Part shown: piece by piece, positions 26,358 through 34,077 of the stretch
Layout: the number at the start of each line of letters is the position of its first letter
Position numbering within the stretch: position 1 is the first letter of the stretch
NCBI RefSeq assembly: GCF_003326475.1
Contig: NZ_JPWA01000005.1
Location: 1-64,000 of the forward strand
Length of the DNA stretch: 64,000 bases
Source of the DNA: Thalassospira xianhensis MCCC 1A02616
GTDB lineage: Bacteria; Pseudomonadota; Alphaproteobacteria; Rhodospirillales; Thalassospiraceae
Direction: 5' to 3'
The notes under the pieces: model-generated
Told to the model about the DNA's origin: nothing
Seen by the model: only the letters and a program-made list of their open reading frames with translations
Database searches by the model: none
Made by a program: the position numbers and the translations under genes

Positions 26358-27532
26358 TGGCAGAAGCAGGCTGGCGAAAAATGTGGCATCAGATCAGGGA
26401 TGATCATTCCCAAGAGCCCAAAAGATTACTGTTCGGCTCTCGGTGGAAATTCGTCCTTGCGACCTGCAGCGTCCTGTTTTCCAGTGCAATGCCGATTGCA
26501 AACAACGCAAGTGCCCAGCAGCTTGAACCATTTGTTCCTGCCCCGAACAGTCTAAGCGCACCGGGTAACCGGAATGAGGCAACCGGAACCGAAAAGCCGG
26601 ATGTTCAGTTCGCCGATGAAATGCGCAACCTCGTCATCCAGCTCAGCCGATGGGCAAAATCCTATCGCAGTGACTTTTCAATCATTGCGTTAAACGGGCT
26701 GGAGCTGACGGAATATCTCGAAACCACATTGTTTGCATCGCGTGGTACTGCCGAACCCGCACGCAACTATTTGCGTGCGCTTGACGGTATCATGATCGAA
26801 GCACCATTTTATGGGTACGATACATATGGCGAACCCACCGATAGCGAGGAGACCAAATATATCCTAGGCTATCTGGAACGTCTGAAGACGGCAGGGCTTG
26901 AATATTTTGCCCTAGACTATACCGATAAAAGCGATGCACAGCAGGCGGCACGCCAAAAACTAAGCGGTCTGGATGCCCTTTATTACGCAGCCCCACCGCC
27001 TGACAAGCAGCTTTCAACATTGGCAAAGGTGCCGCGCACGCCGATCGGTGCCAATCCGCATGTCATTGACAATATTCGTGATGCGAAGAATTACGGAATT
27101 GTTCTGGACAGTTCGCCCTATGGCACCAAAGAGGCCTTTATCAATGCGCTGATTGACACCAATTACGATGTCTTGATCATTGACCCGTTCCATCGCGGTA
27201 CGATCCCACTGACTTACGAGGACATGAAACGGCTTCGTTATAAGAAAGTCGGCACGCCACGCACCATTCTGGCCTATCTGAATATCGGAACGGCAGAAAC
27301 TTATCGCTATTACTGGCAGAACAATTGGCGTGCAGGCAGCCCCGACTTTATTGGCGAAGGCAACCTTGATGCGCGTTGGGGCCAGGAACACCATGTCTAT
27401 TACTGGTCTCAGGCATGGCAGAATATTCTGTTTGGCAGCGAGAACAGTTATCTCGGTGGCATCATGAAACTTGGATTTGACGGAGTTGTCCTGGGTGGAT
27501 TGGGTGAATACAGCTGGTGGCTGGATTATTAA
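26357..27532 (+). CDS. GH114 / TM1410-like endo-alpha-1,4-polygalactosaminidase-family protein
   Basis: The 391-aa protein starts at ATG 26357, overlapping the previous stop. A cytoplasmic basic segment and a hydrophobic segment (about 30-50) resemble a late signal or anchor. The body has the (beta/alpha)8 signatures of the GH114/TM1410 group: YGIVLDSSPYG, YDVLIIDPFH, TILAYLNIGTAETYRYYW and LGFDGVVLGGLGEYSWW. Family members cleave polygalactosamine exopolysaccharides, and PelA carries a related domain. Hydrolysis here is inferred, not shown. The link with an L-2-hydroxyglutarate oxidase gene is unexplained. Confidence 0.75.
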   Translation: MAEAGWRKMWHQIRDDHSQEPKRLLFGSRWKFVLATCSVLFSSAMPIANNASAQQLEPFVPAPNSLSAPGNRNEATGTEKPDVQFADEMRNLVIQLSRWAKSYRSDFSIIALNGLELTEYLETTLFASRGTAEPARNYLRALDGIMIEAPFYGYDTYGEPTDSEETKYILGYLERLKTAGLEYFALDYTDKSDAQQAARQKLSGLDALYYAAPPPDKQLSTLAKVPRTPIGANPHVIDNIRDAKNYGIVLDSSPYGTKEAFINALIDTNYDVLIIDPFHRGTIPLTYEDMKRLRYKKVGTPRTILAYLNIGTAETYRYYWQNNWRAGSPDFIGEGNLDARWGQEHHVYYWSQAWQNILFGSENSYLGGIMKLGFDGVVLGGLGEYSWWLDY

Positions 27533-27656
27533 TCCGCAGCTTCATCACAAATCCGGGATGTGCCGTCTGATCATTTGACGGTGACAGAGCAGATCGGGCA
27601 CTCTTGCTTCATGGTAAAACAACGAGCTGCTGACACGCAGCCCCCGGAGGCTTTGA

Positions 27657-28250
27657 ATGTCTACGCCGATTATCCATTATTTCTTTGTTCAGTCGCCCTG
27701 GTCGTTTTTCGGTTTTCGTCGCGTCGTCGAGATCGCGCGCAAACATGACACGCCGATTATTCACAAACCCTGCCGGGCCGCCGATGTCTGGCAGCATGGT
27801 GGTGGCGTCCCATTGGCACAACGCCCAAAACCGCGCCAGGAATATCGAATGGTCGAAATGAAGCGCTGGGCGGATTTCCTGAATATTCCGATTAACTTGC
27901 AGCCCGCGTCGTTCCCGGTGGATGAAACATTGGCGGCCCGAACCATCATCGCGATTCAGGATGAAGGCAAGGATCCGACCGGACTGATTGAGACGCTGAT
28001 GGGAGATATATGGCTTAGAGATCGCAACATTGCCGAGCCACAGGTCGTTCGAGAAGCCCTGACCCGCAACGGCTTGTCTGGTGAATATCTTGAACATGCC
28101 GATTACCCATCAGTTGCCAAAATCTACGACGCCAATTGCGAAGCGGCAAAAGCCGACAACATCTTTGGCGTTCCGACATACTTTGCCAATGGCGAGATGT
28201 TCTGGGGGCAGGACCGGCTTGATTTCCTTGAACGGGCGCTTGCGAAATAA
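27657..28250 (+). CDS. DsbA-family 2-hydroxychromene-2-carboxylate isomerase-like protein
   Basis: The 197-aa thioredoxin-fold protein belongs to the DsbA/kappa-GST branch. The usual CxxC is replaced by SPWS (HYFFVQSPWSFFG), as in 2-hydroxychromene-2-carboxylate isomerase, which uses glutathione. The ending IFGVPTYFANGEMFWGQDRLDFLE is diagnostic of the group. HCCA isomerase acts in naphthalene breakdown, but many such genes lie outside that pathway, so the substrate is unknown. GGAGG lies 7 nt before the ATG. A second member of the family is encoded at 38674. Confidence 0.85.
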   Translation: MSTPIIHYFFVQSPWSFFGFRRVVEIARKHDTPIIHKPCRAADVWQHGGGVPLAQRPKPRQEYRMVEMKRWADFLNIPINLQPASFPVDETLAARTIIAIQDEGKDPTGLIETLMGDIWLRDRNIAEPQVVREALTRNGLSGEYLEHADYPSVAKIYDANCEAAKADNIFGVPTYFANGEMFWGQDRLDFLERALAK

Positions 28251-28269
28251 CACACTGGCTTATCGTATA

Positions 28270-28304
28270 AACAACAGGGGCGGGTAAAACCCGCCCCTGT
28301 TGTT
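28270..28304. terminator. Bidirectional terminator
   Basis: AACAACAGGGGCGGG pairs with CCCGCCCCTGTTGTT across a 5-nt loop, between two convergent genes. Confidence 0.92.
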
Positions 28305-28335
28305 TGGCCAACGGCCCGAGATCCTGTTCTGCCGG

Positions 28336-28569
28336 TTAGTCACGGCGTTTGACGTGATCGACAACAAAACCGTCGCATGACGGATAGGTGTTTTCGATCA
28401 TGGCAAGTGCCTTGTATTCGTCCTTGGCAGCAACTTCGTGGGTTTGCACATCCGCCCAGCGATCGTCAAAAACCTCGTGGGATCGATTTTCTTTGACGCA
28501 TTCACGAACGGCCTGGTTGTGCAATTCAACCTGATAAACGGTCTGGCGTGGGTCTGTAAAAGCAGACAT
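28336..28569 (-). CDS. Small acidic hypothetical protein
   Basis: This 77-aa soluble protein begins MSAFTDPRQTVYQVELHNQ and ends CDGFVVDHVKRRD. It has two cysteines, in RECVKEN and SCDGF. AAGGAG lies about 10 nt ahead of the ATG, so it is probably a real gene. The family is not recognised; it may be a small cytoplasmic accessory protein. It is monocistronic, with a terminator downstream and a long upstream region. Confidence 0.65.
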   Translation of the reverse strand: MSAFTDPRQTVYQVELHNQAVRECVKENRSHEVFDDRWADVQTHEVAAKDEYKALAMIENTYPSCDGFVVDHVKRRD

Positions 28570-29146
28570 GTCCGCCCGGTCTCCTTACTTTTGCCTGCGA
28601 CGTCCGCCCAGACGTCGCTGTGTCCTGAACCGAGAATTTCATAAAAATGAAACGCCCAACCACCAGTGTGGAACAAGTGGCTTAACGAGCCGTAAATCGT
28701 CCGGCTGGATTCCATATTTAATTGAATTGGTCCGGAATGAAGTGTGCCGGTTTTGCATGGCTGGGTCCGAAATGGCGTAATTCTGCGGTGCAGCACAAAT
28801 TTTTGCGGCGATGCGACTTTGCAGATTTCGCGGCACCTATTATCAGGAATGTAGGTTTTTCGGGCGTCCTCTCACATGGATAAAAAGACCTGCGACGCGG
28901 AGCAGTCAATACATGAAATGCCCATCCCCCCTTAACTCCGCATTTCAGTACGCGAAAGATTATTTCAAAGCCTCACCCCCACGATCACAAAATTCCATCT
29001 TTTGTCGCTCGTTTTATGGAAACGGTCTTTTTTAACTCAAACGCGATTTTGAAATTGATCAAATGGCCCCAGCGTCAAACATAAAGGAATAACCAAGGGG
29101 CCCACCCTTGCAGAATAACGAGCTTGCGCCAGGAGGCGACACCAGG
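28570..29146. other. 577-bp intergenic region between divergent genes
   Basis: No gene is visible. The left half holds a hairpin GCGACGTC/GACGTCGC (around 28598-28617) and a perfect operator-like repeat TTTCAT-AAAA-ATGAAA (28637-28652), both upstream of the small minus-strand gene. The right half becomes AT-rich toward the amino acid dehydrogenase gene (around 28960-29080) and presumably carries its promoter. I found no convincing -35/-10 pair and no riboswitch. Confidence 0.5.
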
Positions 29147-30193
29147 ATGAACGTTTTTTCCGATCCCGCATTTGACGGCCATGAACAGGTTGTTTTCGCC
29201 AGCGATCCGGTCACCGGCCTGAAGACCATTATTGCTGTGCACAATACCAATCTTGGTCCTTCATTAGGTGGCTGCAGGATGTGGCCCTATGCATCCGAAC
29301 AGGAAGCCATTCACGATGTGCTGCGCCTGTCGCGTGGCATGACCTACAAGTCTGCTCTGGCGAACCTGCCCCTTGGTGGTGGAAAATCGGTCATTATCGG
29401 TGATCCGCGCAGCCAAAAGACACCGGAAATGTTCCGCGCCATGGGCCGTGCCGTAGAACAGGTGGGTGGACGATACATCGTTGCCGAAGATGTCGGTACC
29501 AACCCGGCAGACATGGAACAGATTGCGAGCCAGACAAAACATGTCGGTGGTATCAATGACGGCAAAGACCCGGCGCGAACCGGCGATCCGTCCCCTTTTA
29601 CCGCCTATGGTGTGTTCATCGGCCTGAAGGAAGCAGTCCGGTTCAAAAACGGCCATGAAGACCTTGCCGGACTGCGCGTTGCGGTTCAGGGGCTTGGCAA
29701 TGTGGGATATCACCTTTGCCTAATGCTGCATGCAGCGGGTGCGCGTCTGGTCGTTTCAGACCTGAATACAGACAGCGTTAACAGGGCCGTTGACGAATTC
29801 GGTGCCACCCCCATTTCGGTTGACGAAATCCTTTATGTCGATGCGGATATTCTCGCCCCTTGCGCACTGGGTGGCATCGTGAATGACCGAAGCATTGATA
29901 AAATTCGCGCCCGCATCATCGCCGGGGCGGCCAACAACCAGCTCGAAGCGGACCGTCATGGCGAAATGCTGCGCGAGGCAGGTATCCTTTACGCACCAGA
30001 TTACGTGATCAATGCCGGTGGCGTCGTCGAGGTTTATTATTGCCGCGAAGGCAGGCCTGTTTCAGAAACAAACAGACATATCGAAGATATTGGTGCGACA
30101 GTGCGCGAAATCTTTGAACGGGCAAGCCGTCAAAATCTTTCGACCGGCTTTGTCGCGGATAGATTGGCCGAAGAACGGTTCGGGAAACGGTAA
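29147..30193 (+). CDS. Leucine-dehydrogenase-type amino acid dehydrogenase
   Basis: The 348-aa Glu/Leu/Phe/Val dehydrogenase-family enzyme deaminates branched or aromatic amino acids to 2-oxo acids with NAD. Seen are the substrate-binding lysine K67 (MTYKSALANLP), the catalytic lysine K79 in LGGGKSV, AEDVGTNPADM, and the Rossmann motif GLGNVGYH. The length fits leucine dehydrogenase, not hexameric GDH. The ATG at 29147 has AGGAGG 10 nt upstream; the frame is open 13 codons further back. It complements the leucine catabolic operon at 39.5-45 kb. The specificity (Leu, Val or Phe) cannot be fixed here. Confidence 0.9.
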   Translation: MNVFSDPAFDGHEQVVFASDPVTGLKTIIAVHNTNLGPSLGGCRMWPYASEQEAIHDVLRLSRGMTYKSALANLPLGGGKSVIIGDPRSQKTPEMFRAMGRAVEQVGGRYIVAEDVGTNPADMEQIASQTKHVGGINDGKDPARTGDPSPFTAYGVFIGLKEAVRFKNGHEDLAGLRVAVQGLGNVGYHLCLMLHAAGARLVVSDLNTDSVNRAVDEFGATPISVDEILYVDADILAPCALGGIVNDRSIDKIRARIIAGAANNQLEADRHGEMLREAGILYAPDYVINAGGVVEVYYCREGRPVSETNRHIEDIGATVREIFERASRQNLSTGFVADRLAEERFGKR

Positions 30194-30201
30194 TATCTTT
30201 G

Positions 30202-30231
30202 CCTGCCCGCCTGTGGCATCAGGTGGGCAGG
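30202..30231 (+). terminator. Hairpin after amino acid dehydrogenase gene
   Basis: CCTGCCCgCCTG pairs with CAGGtGGGCAGG across a 6-nt loop, 8 bp past the stop codon. Only a weak T-run follows (GTTAT). It sits between convergent genes. Confidence 0.6.
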
Positions 30232-30255
30232 TTATCCTGCGATTGCCCCGCCATA

Positions 30256-31206
30256 TCAGTTATGACGAAATACAGGTGTTTCGAATACATCACCTGATAG
30301 CGCTGGATCAGTTACTGTTTCGCTTTGCACGACTTCAGGTTCGGACGTCATGGACGCTTCGATATCTGGCTGCTTTGCCGGGTTGGAAAATTCGATCGAC
30401 CGTGTCGCTTCCCGAATAAAGTTTGCCAACTCATATGCCTGATTAGGATCGACACCGGAAGCCAGACCAAATGTTATGGGCCCGTCAGCCCAGGTCGCGA
30501 TGGAAAACCCGTCTCGCTCGTCCACCCGGACATCATACACTCCTGTATTCCAGCGTGGCTGAAGCAACAACACAAGCTTGTCACCCATCTCATTTACGTA
30601 GTCCATCTGGACAGCGTTGCCGTTATCTGTGTGGATTTCCCGATTTTCACGCAGGTGATAGCCTTGCGCTGACAGATCCGGAACACGCATTTGCAATGCG
30701 ATATGGCCAGACATTGACGACATCGTGTTTGACCAACCCGAACCAGATGACTCAACATAGGGTGATTGCGGTTGCGGTGACGATATATCAGAAGATCCTG
30801 ATAACGCCGCGCCTTTGCGATAACTGTCAATCGCGCTATCGGCAATCATATTACGTTGATGCAATTGATCAGGTGGCATCATCCGACCAAGATACCAGCC
30901 ACTTGTTGCCGCGAACAAAATACTGGCGGCAACTCCGCCCTTCATCAATACACGTGCATAGCGATCAGACTGAGCGCCTGCCAAAACATTGCGCAATCTT
31001 TCTGGCACCGGTTCATCCAGCACGGGATCGTAAAGGCGATGAATCTCGTCGTCCTGACGCATGAAGGCGATCACACGATCCGCCTGTTGGGGGTGGCCTT
31101 TCAGATATTCTTCAACCTCGGCACGGCGCGCCGGATCGCCATCAAGTGTCCCGTCCGCATAGGCAAGAAGGTCTATTTCATTTACCGGCTCATGTGGCTT
31201 GATCAT
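30256..31206 (-). CDS. Membrane anti-sigma factor
   Basis: The 316-aa protein has a cytoplasmic N-terminal helical domain (EIDLLAYADGTLDGDPARRAEVEEYLKGHPQQADRV), typical of anti-sigma factors, though without a zinc-binding His/Cys set. One transmembrane segment (about 88-108) and an extracytoplasmic domain with a beta-rich region near the C-terminus (GDKLVLLLQPRWNTGVYDVRVD) follow. Its start overlaps the end of the sigma factor gene by 4 bp (ATGA), the usual coupled arrangement. It should hold the sigma factor inactive until an envelope signal arrives; the signal is unknown. Confidence 0.85.
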   Translation of the reverse strand: MIKPHEPVNEIDLLAYADGTLDGDPARRAEVEEYLKGHPQQADRVIAFMRQDDEIHRLYDPVLDEPVPERLRNVLAGAQSDRYARVLMKGGVAASILFAATSGWYLGRMMPPDQLHQRNMIADSAIDSYRKGAALSGSSDISSPQPQSPYVESSGSGWSNTMSSMSGHIALQMRVPDLSAQGYHLRENREIHTDNGNAVQMDYVNEMGDKLVLLLQPRWNTGVYDVRVDERDGFSIATWADGPITFGLASGVDPNQAYELANFIREATRSIEFSNPAKQPDIEASMTSEPEVVQSETVTDPALSGDVFETPVFRHN

Positions 31207-31721
31207 TTCACCCTCCTGAGCTTCACGTTTGTTTTCCCGGAATAAAGGCTGCGCAAACTGTCGCGCCCCCGGGATAGTCTGGATCGCACCGTGCCAACCG
31301 ATATATCGAGAACCTCAGCCGCCTCGTCATAGGTGATGCCTTCAAGAGCGACCAAAAGGATGACGGCTTTCTGATTGGGAGGAAGTTTCTCCAGGGCCTG
31401 TCCGATATCCATGCAGACCATTCGTTTTTCCTGACGCGCAGGTACCGAGAGTTCCGGCACCGCGTCATCCATCGGGATTTCGGCCGTCTTTTTGCGGTAC
31501 TGATTTACGAACACATTATAGAGTATTTTAAACAGCCAGCTGCGAACGGAACCCGTTCGGCGCCAAAGACGGTGTTTGCGAATTGCCCGTTCCAGACAGT
31601 CCTGCACAAGATCATCCGCACGATCCCGGTCAGAGACCAGAGACCGCGCAAACCTGCGCAAATGTGGTATTTCACGCGAAATACGCCATTTGATATCGGT
31701 TGCGTCGTTTGCTTTTGTCAT
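31203..31721 (-). CDS. ECF-type RNA polymerase sigma factor
   Basis: The 172-aa sigma factor has only regions 2 and 4. Region 2 covers FARSLVSDRDRADDLVQDCLERA and SWLFKILYNVFVNQYRK. Region 4 covers LPPNQKAVILLVALEGITYDEAAEVLDISVGTVRSRLSRGRDSLR with its helix-turn-helix. It is controlled by the overlapping downstream anti-sigma gene. GAGG lies 4 nt before the ATG. It is divergent from the DUF4168 gene, whose upstream region carries an ECF-like promoter. Confidence 0.92.
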   Translation of the reverse strand: MTKANDATDIKWRISREIPHLRRFARSLVSDRDRADDLVQDCLERAIRKHRLWRRTGSVRSWLFKILYNVFVNQYRKKTAEIPMDDAVPELSVPARQEKRMVCMDIGQALEKLPPNQKAVILLVALEGITYDEAAEVLDISVGTVRSRLSRGRDSLRSLYSGKTNVKLRRVK

Positions 31722-31777
31722 GACGCCTCAACAACAGCCTGATGCCGCATTAAGTTCCGCAAAAATGCATTTTTTAT

Positions 31778-31804
31778 GGAACCTTTTGCTTTCGGCCGAT
31801 GTCT
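31778..31804 (+). promoter_or_regulatory. Candidate ECF sigma promoter of DUF4168 gene
   Basis: GGAACC (31778-31783) and GTCT (31801-31804) are separated by 17 nt. GGAAC at -35 is the hallmark of many ECF promoters. It faces the DUF4168 gene, next to the sigma factor gene. Confidence 0.45.
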
Positions 31805-31868
31805 GTCAGGTGAAGGTCGGCATCAAGCCCGGCATCGACATGCAAGAACCGGCAAAGAGGTATTTCCC

Positions 31869-32243
31869 ATGAAGTGCAAAGTACTGGTCCCTGTCGCATT
31901 CGCCCTTTGGGCTGCCAGTCCCCTGATCACAAGTACCTCAGAAGCTCAGGCACAGGGCACCCAACCTGAACAGGCCGCACCGGCAGTCAGTTACAGTGAC
32001 AGCCAACTGCAAGGTTATGCCGCGGTGGCGGTTGAGGTCCGCGACCTAAATGACAAATGGCAAAAGCGTGCCCAAGAAAGCACCGACCCCGCAAAGGTTC
32101 AAAAAATCCGCCAGCAAGCCAGTGCCGAAATGGTTCAAGCCATTCGGGATGAAGGATTGTCGATCAAGGAATATAACGAAATCACCCAGGCAGCCCTTCA
32201 GAACCCGGAACTAAGCGAACGCATCAACAGCTTTGTCGAATAG
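31869..32243 (+). CDS. DUF4168 secreted protein
   Basis: The 124-aa protein has a signal peptide (1-29, ending AQAQG). A compact helical domain follows: YSDSQLQGYAAVAVEV, a Gln/Lys-rich middle, then the signature AIRDEGLSIKEYNEITQAALQNPELSERI. DUF4168 proteins are small periplasmic proteins often induced by osmotic or envelope stress; no mechanism is known. The ATG at 31869 has AGAGG 9 nt upstream. Position and promoter suggest it belongs to the adjacent ECF sigma factor's regulon. Confidence 0.85.
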   Translation: MKCKVLVPVAFALWAASPLITSTSEAQAQGTQPEQAAPAVSYSDSQLQGYAAVAVEVRDLNDKWQKRAQESTDPAKVQKIRQQASAEMVQAIRDEGLSIKEYNEITQAALQNPELSERINSFVE

Positions 32244-32288
32244 CTTCGGAGCCTCCCTCAGAGTTTCCTCCCTGAACCGAAGCTCTTG

Positions 32289-32369
32289 ACCCTCTCCCTC
32301 TCGGGCGAGGGTTCTTTTTTGCGCGCTTTGCTCAAAGAAAAAGAAAAGCCGAAACAAGGTTCGGCTTTT
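32289..32369 (+). terminator. Two successive terminator hairpins
   Basis: The first is ACCCTC/GAGGGT followed by TTCTTTTTT (32289-32320), 45 bp after the DUF4168 stop codon. The second is AAAAGCCGAA/TTCGGCTTTT (32344-32369), which has T-runs on both strands and could also stop leftward transcription. Confidence 0.8.
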
Positions 32370-32685
32370 CAGGTATCCGGCGCGACATCGGGGCAAAGGA
32401 AGGACATGCAATGTTGCGCCGGTGCGTGAGATCAGACGGATCAGTCTGCTCGCAACCCGAAGAACTTTGCATTGGCCATCACATGCAGATGTCCAAAGGG
32501 GCAGTATAAACAGTCGGTGCAAGCGCAGATCATGACCGCTTGACGACTATTTGAACAAGTTGGCCTGCATCCTGATCACGCCACTAAAACAACAAGCCAA
32601 CCGAAGTAACATTCGGGTGAGGGCAGTGAGCGCTACTTCGTAAAAAACAACATCACGGCACCGCGAATAGTTCCATCACCGCAAA
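32370..32685. other. 316-bp gap with hairpins and one 32-codon frame
   Basis: No established gene is visible. The sequence contains a stem CCGGCGC/GCGCCGG (around 32379-32424) whose plus-strand loop exposes AAAGGAAGG, and a smaller stem around CAGAC/GTCTG. A 32-aa frame on the + strand (32411-32509) starts with ATG 7 nt after AGGAAGG and is rich in cysteine (four Cys). Either a micro-ORF or a structured RNA is possible; neither is established. Confidence 0.3.
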
Positions 32686-32716
32686 ACAAAAAAAGCCCCC
32701 GTTTACGGAGGCTTTT
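32686..32716 (-). terminator. Rho-independent terminator of the ferredoxin gene
   Basis: On the minus strand AAAAGCCtCCG pairs with CGGgGGCTTTT across a short loop, followed by TTTGTTTTGC, about 30 bp past the stop codon. Confidence 0.88.
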
Positions 32717-32744
32717 ATCAGACTGATGAAATTGCTGTGCCTGC

Positions 32745-32978
32745 CTATTCGGCAGCAATCGGTGCGGCATTTGCGGTGACAGCGGCTGCATCATCGCAAT
32801 CGCAATTGCCGCAGGTTTTTGCCTGAAGCAATTCTGCACGCATATGGCAGGCGCATTTCCCGCATTGCGGGGCACAACCATGAAAACGGAATACATCTGC
32901 GGGACGGGTGGCACCACCTTCTTCGGCGGCACGGCGTACGTCACGTTCTTTTATCGCGTTACAAATGCAAACATACAT
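32745..32978 (-). CDS. bfd: Bacterioferritin-associated ferredoxin-like [2Fe-2S] protein
   Basis: The 77-aa protein has the Bfd pattern: C4 and C6 at the start (MYVCICNAI), then C39 and C42 (PQCGKC), the four [2Fe-2S] ligands. Bfd reduces the ferric core of bacterioferritin so that iron can be released. Additional cysteines (C35, C44, C56, C59, C61) and an Ala-rich tail make it a little longer than E. coli Bfd (64 aa). No bacterioferritin gene is nearby. An AT-rich region upstream could hold an iron-responsive operator, but none is clear. Confidence 0.85.
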   Translation of the reverse strand: MYVCICNAIKERDVRRAAEEGGATRPADVFRFHGCAPQCGKCACHMRAELLQAKTCGNCDCDDAAAVTANAAPIAAE

Positions 32979-33065
32979 CAGCGTAATTGCAATCAGTTAT
33001 TAATTACGGCACCTCACCTGTAATCTACATGCGAATAGTTTTCAAACACTTTTGCAACAGAGCTT

Positions 33066-33108
33066 GAAAAAAAATCCCGCACAAACCGGCCGATTTGTGC
33101 GGGATTTT
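33066..33108 (-). terminator. Rho-independent terminator of the BON lipoprotein gene
   Basis: AAAATCCCGCACAAA and TTTGTGCGGGATTTT form a perfect 15-bp stem with an 8-nt loop. The minus strand continues with T residues. It lies 27 bp past the stop codon. Confidence 0.95.
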
Positions 33109-33134
33109 GAAAAAGTCATTTAATCACAAGGTGA

Positions 33135-33764
33135 TCAGACCGTCGCGATGTGACTCACTACGCGTTTGACACCCTTGATGCGGCGAACGATCGACAACAC
33201 CTTGTCGAGCTCCTCACTGCTTTGGGCATCCCCCATGATGTAGACGATGCTGTTTACAGACTGCCAGCGGTAGTTCACCGAACTCACCCCTTTTTCAGCC
33301 AATAACAAGGCCTTGATCTGACTTTCGATCCACACGTCTGAGCCGGTCTGGGTCGCCGAATCCGCGGGAACGGCATTTTTGCCATATTCGTCTTCGGCCT
33401 TGTGATATGCCTCGATGGTTGCAGCATCGGCGACTTCAAGATGGTCATAGACAGTCTTGATGCGGCTGTCCTGTTTGACCAACGACATCACGTCATAATA
33501 CTTGCCTTTGGAATCGACCATGCCAGTGACCATCACCTGCTGCTTCCAGATATCGACATTCACATCGATAAGATAGGTATGGTCAACCTTGGAGAATTCG
33601 CCAAGGATGCCGGACTTGATCTGGGTATCAAGCCACTGGTCATTCCCCGTCCGGTCTTCCAGCGGCATCTGTAGCGGTCCACAGGCGGCAAGTGGCGTCG
33701 CCAGCAAGGCACATACCGAAACAGCCTTCATCGCGTTGCGCCAGCCTCGGGAAATCGTGATCAT
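33135..33764 (-). CDS. Lipoprotein with two BON domains
   Basis: The 209-aa protein has a lipobox LAAC with the lipidated cysteine at residue 28, and two BON domains (about 45-110 and 140-205). The second ends in the typical VLSIVRRIKGVKRVVSHI. The architecture is that of the OsmY/DolP group, periplasmic lipoproteins that maintain outer-membrane integrity. The ATG at 33764 has AAGGAG 8 nt ahead; the frame opens 6 codons further upstream. It is monocistronic. Confidence 0.88.
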   Translation of the reverse strand: MITISRGWRNAMKAVSVCALLATPLAACGPLQMPLEDRTGNDQWLDTQIKSGILGEFSKVDHTYLIDVNVDIWKQQVMVTGMVDSKGKYYDVMSLVKQDSRIKTVYDHLEVADAATIEAYHKAEDEYGKNAVPADSATQTGSDVWIESQIKALLLAEKGVSSVNYRWQSVNSIVYIMGDAQSSEELDKVLSIVRRIKGVKRVVSHIATV

Positions 33765-34077
33765 CTTTGTGCTCCTTCTCATGCCGGTGGATCGGCATAT
33801 TCCAATTCTTCTGAACCACTAATACAGCAGATCGCAATAAAGCTTTAACGCCCTGAACTGCCAGTGGTTCCGGCACATCTTGTCGCAGGCGATTATGACA
33901 AAAAAAAGCCCGCGCCCGATTATATCGACCTGTTTCACCGCAGAAGTAAGTCGCGCCCCAACCAGAAAAGAAAAAGACCGGGGTTATTAACCCCGGTCGC
34001 AAGTGGCGGATATGGCTATCCGCTGGCTCATCATCCGGCTTGCCGGACGCCTGATAATCCGGTTTCCATAAACCGGA
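33765..34077 (-). other. putA 3' region: four consecutive hairpins ending in a terminator
   Basis: Immediately after the putA stop the minus-strand transcript can form ATCCGGTTT/AAACCGGAT (34057-34078), TCCGG/CCGGA (34033-34046), GCGGATA/TATCCGC (34006-34023) and finally GACCGGGGTT/AACCCCGGTC (33976-33998), followed by CTTTTTCTTTT. The last is a rho-independent terminator. The remaining part, 33765-33970, shows no gene and probably holds the BON gene promoter. Confidence 0.7.

Noticed and set aside
31730..31758. GGAAC-N18-GTT on the minus strand as autoregulatory promoter of the ECF sigma gene
   Set aside because: The -10 part ends about 9 bp from the start codon, so the transcript would lack the GAGG ribosome site; spacing does not work for the chosen start.
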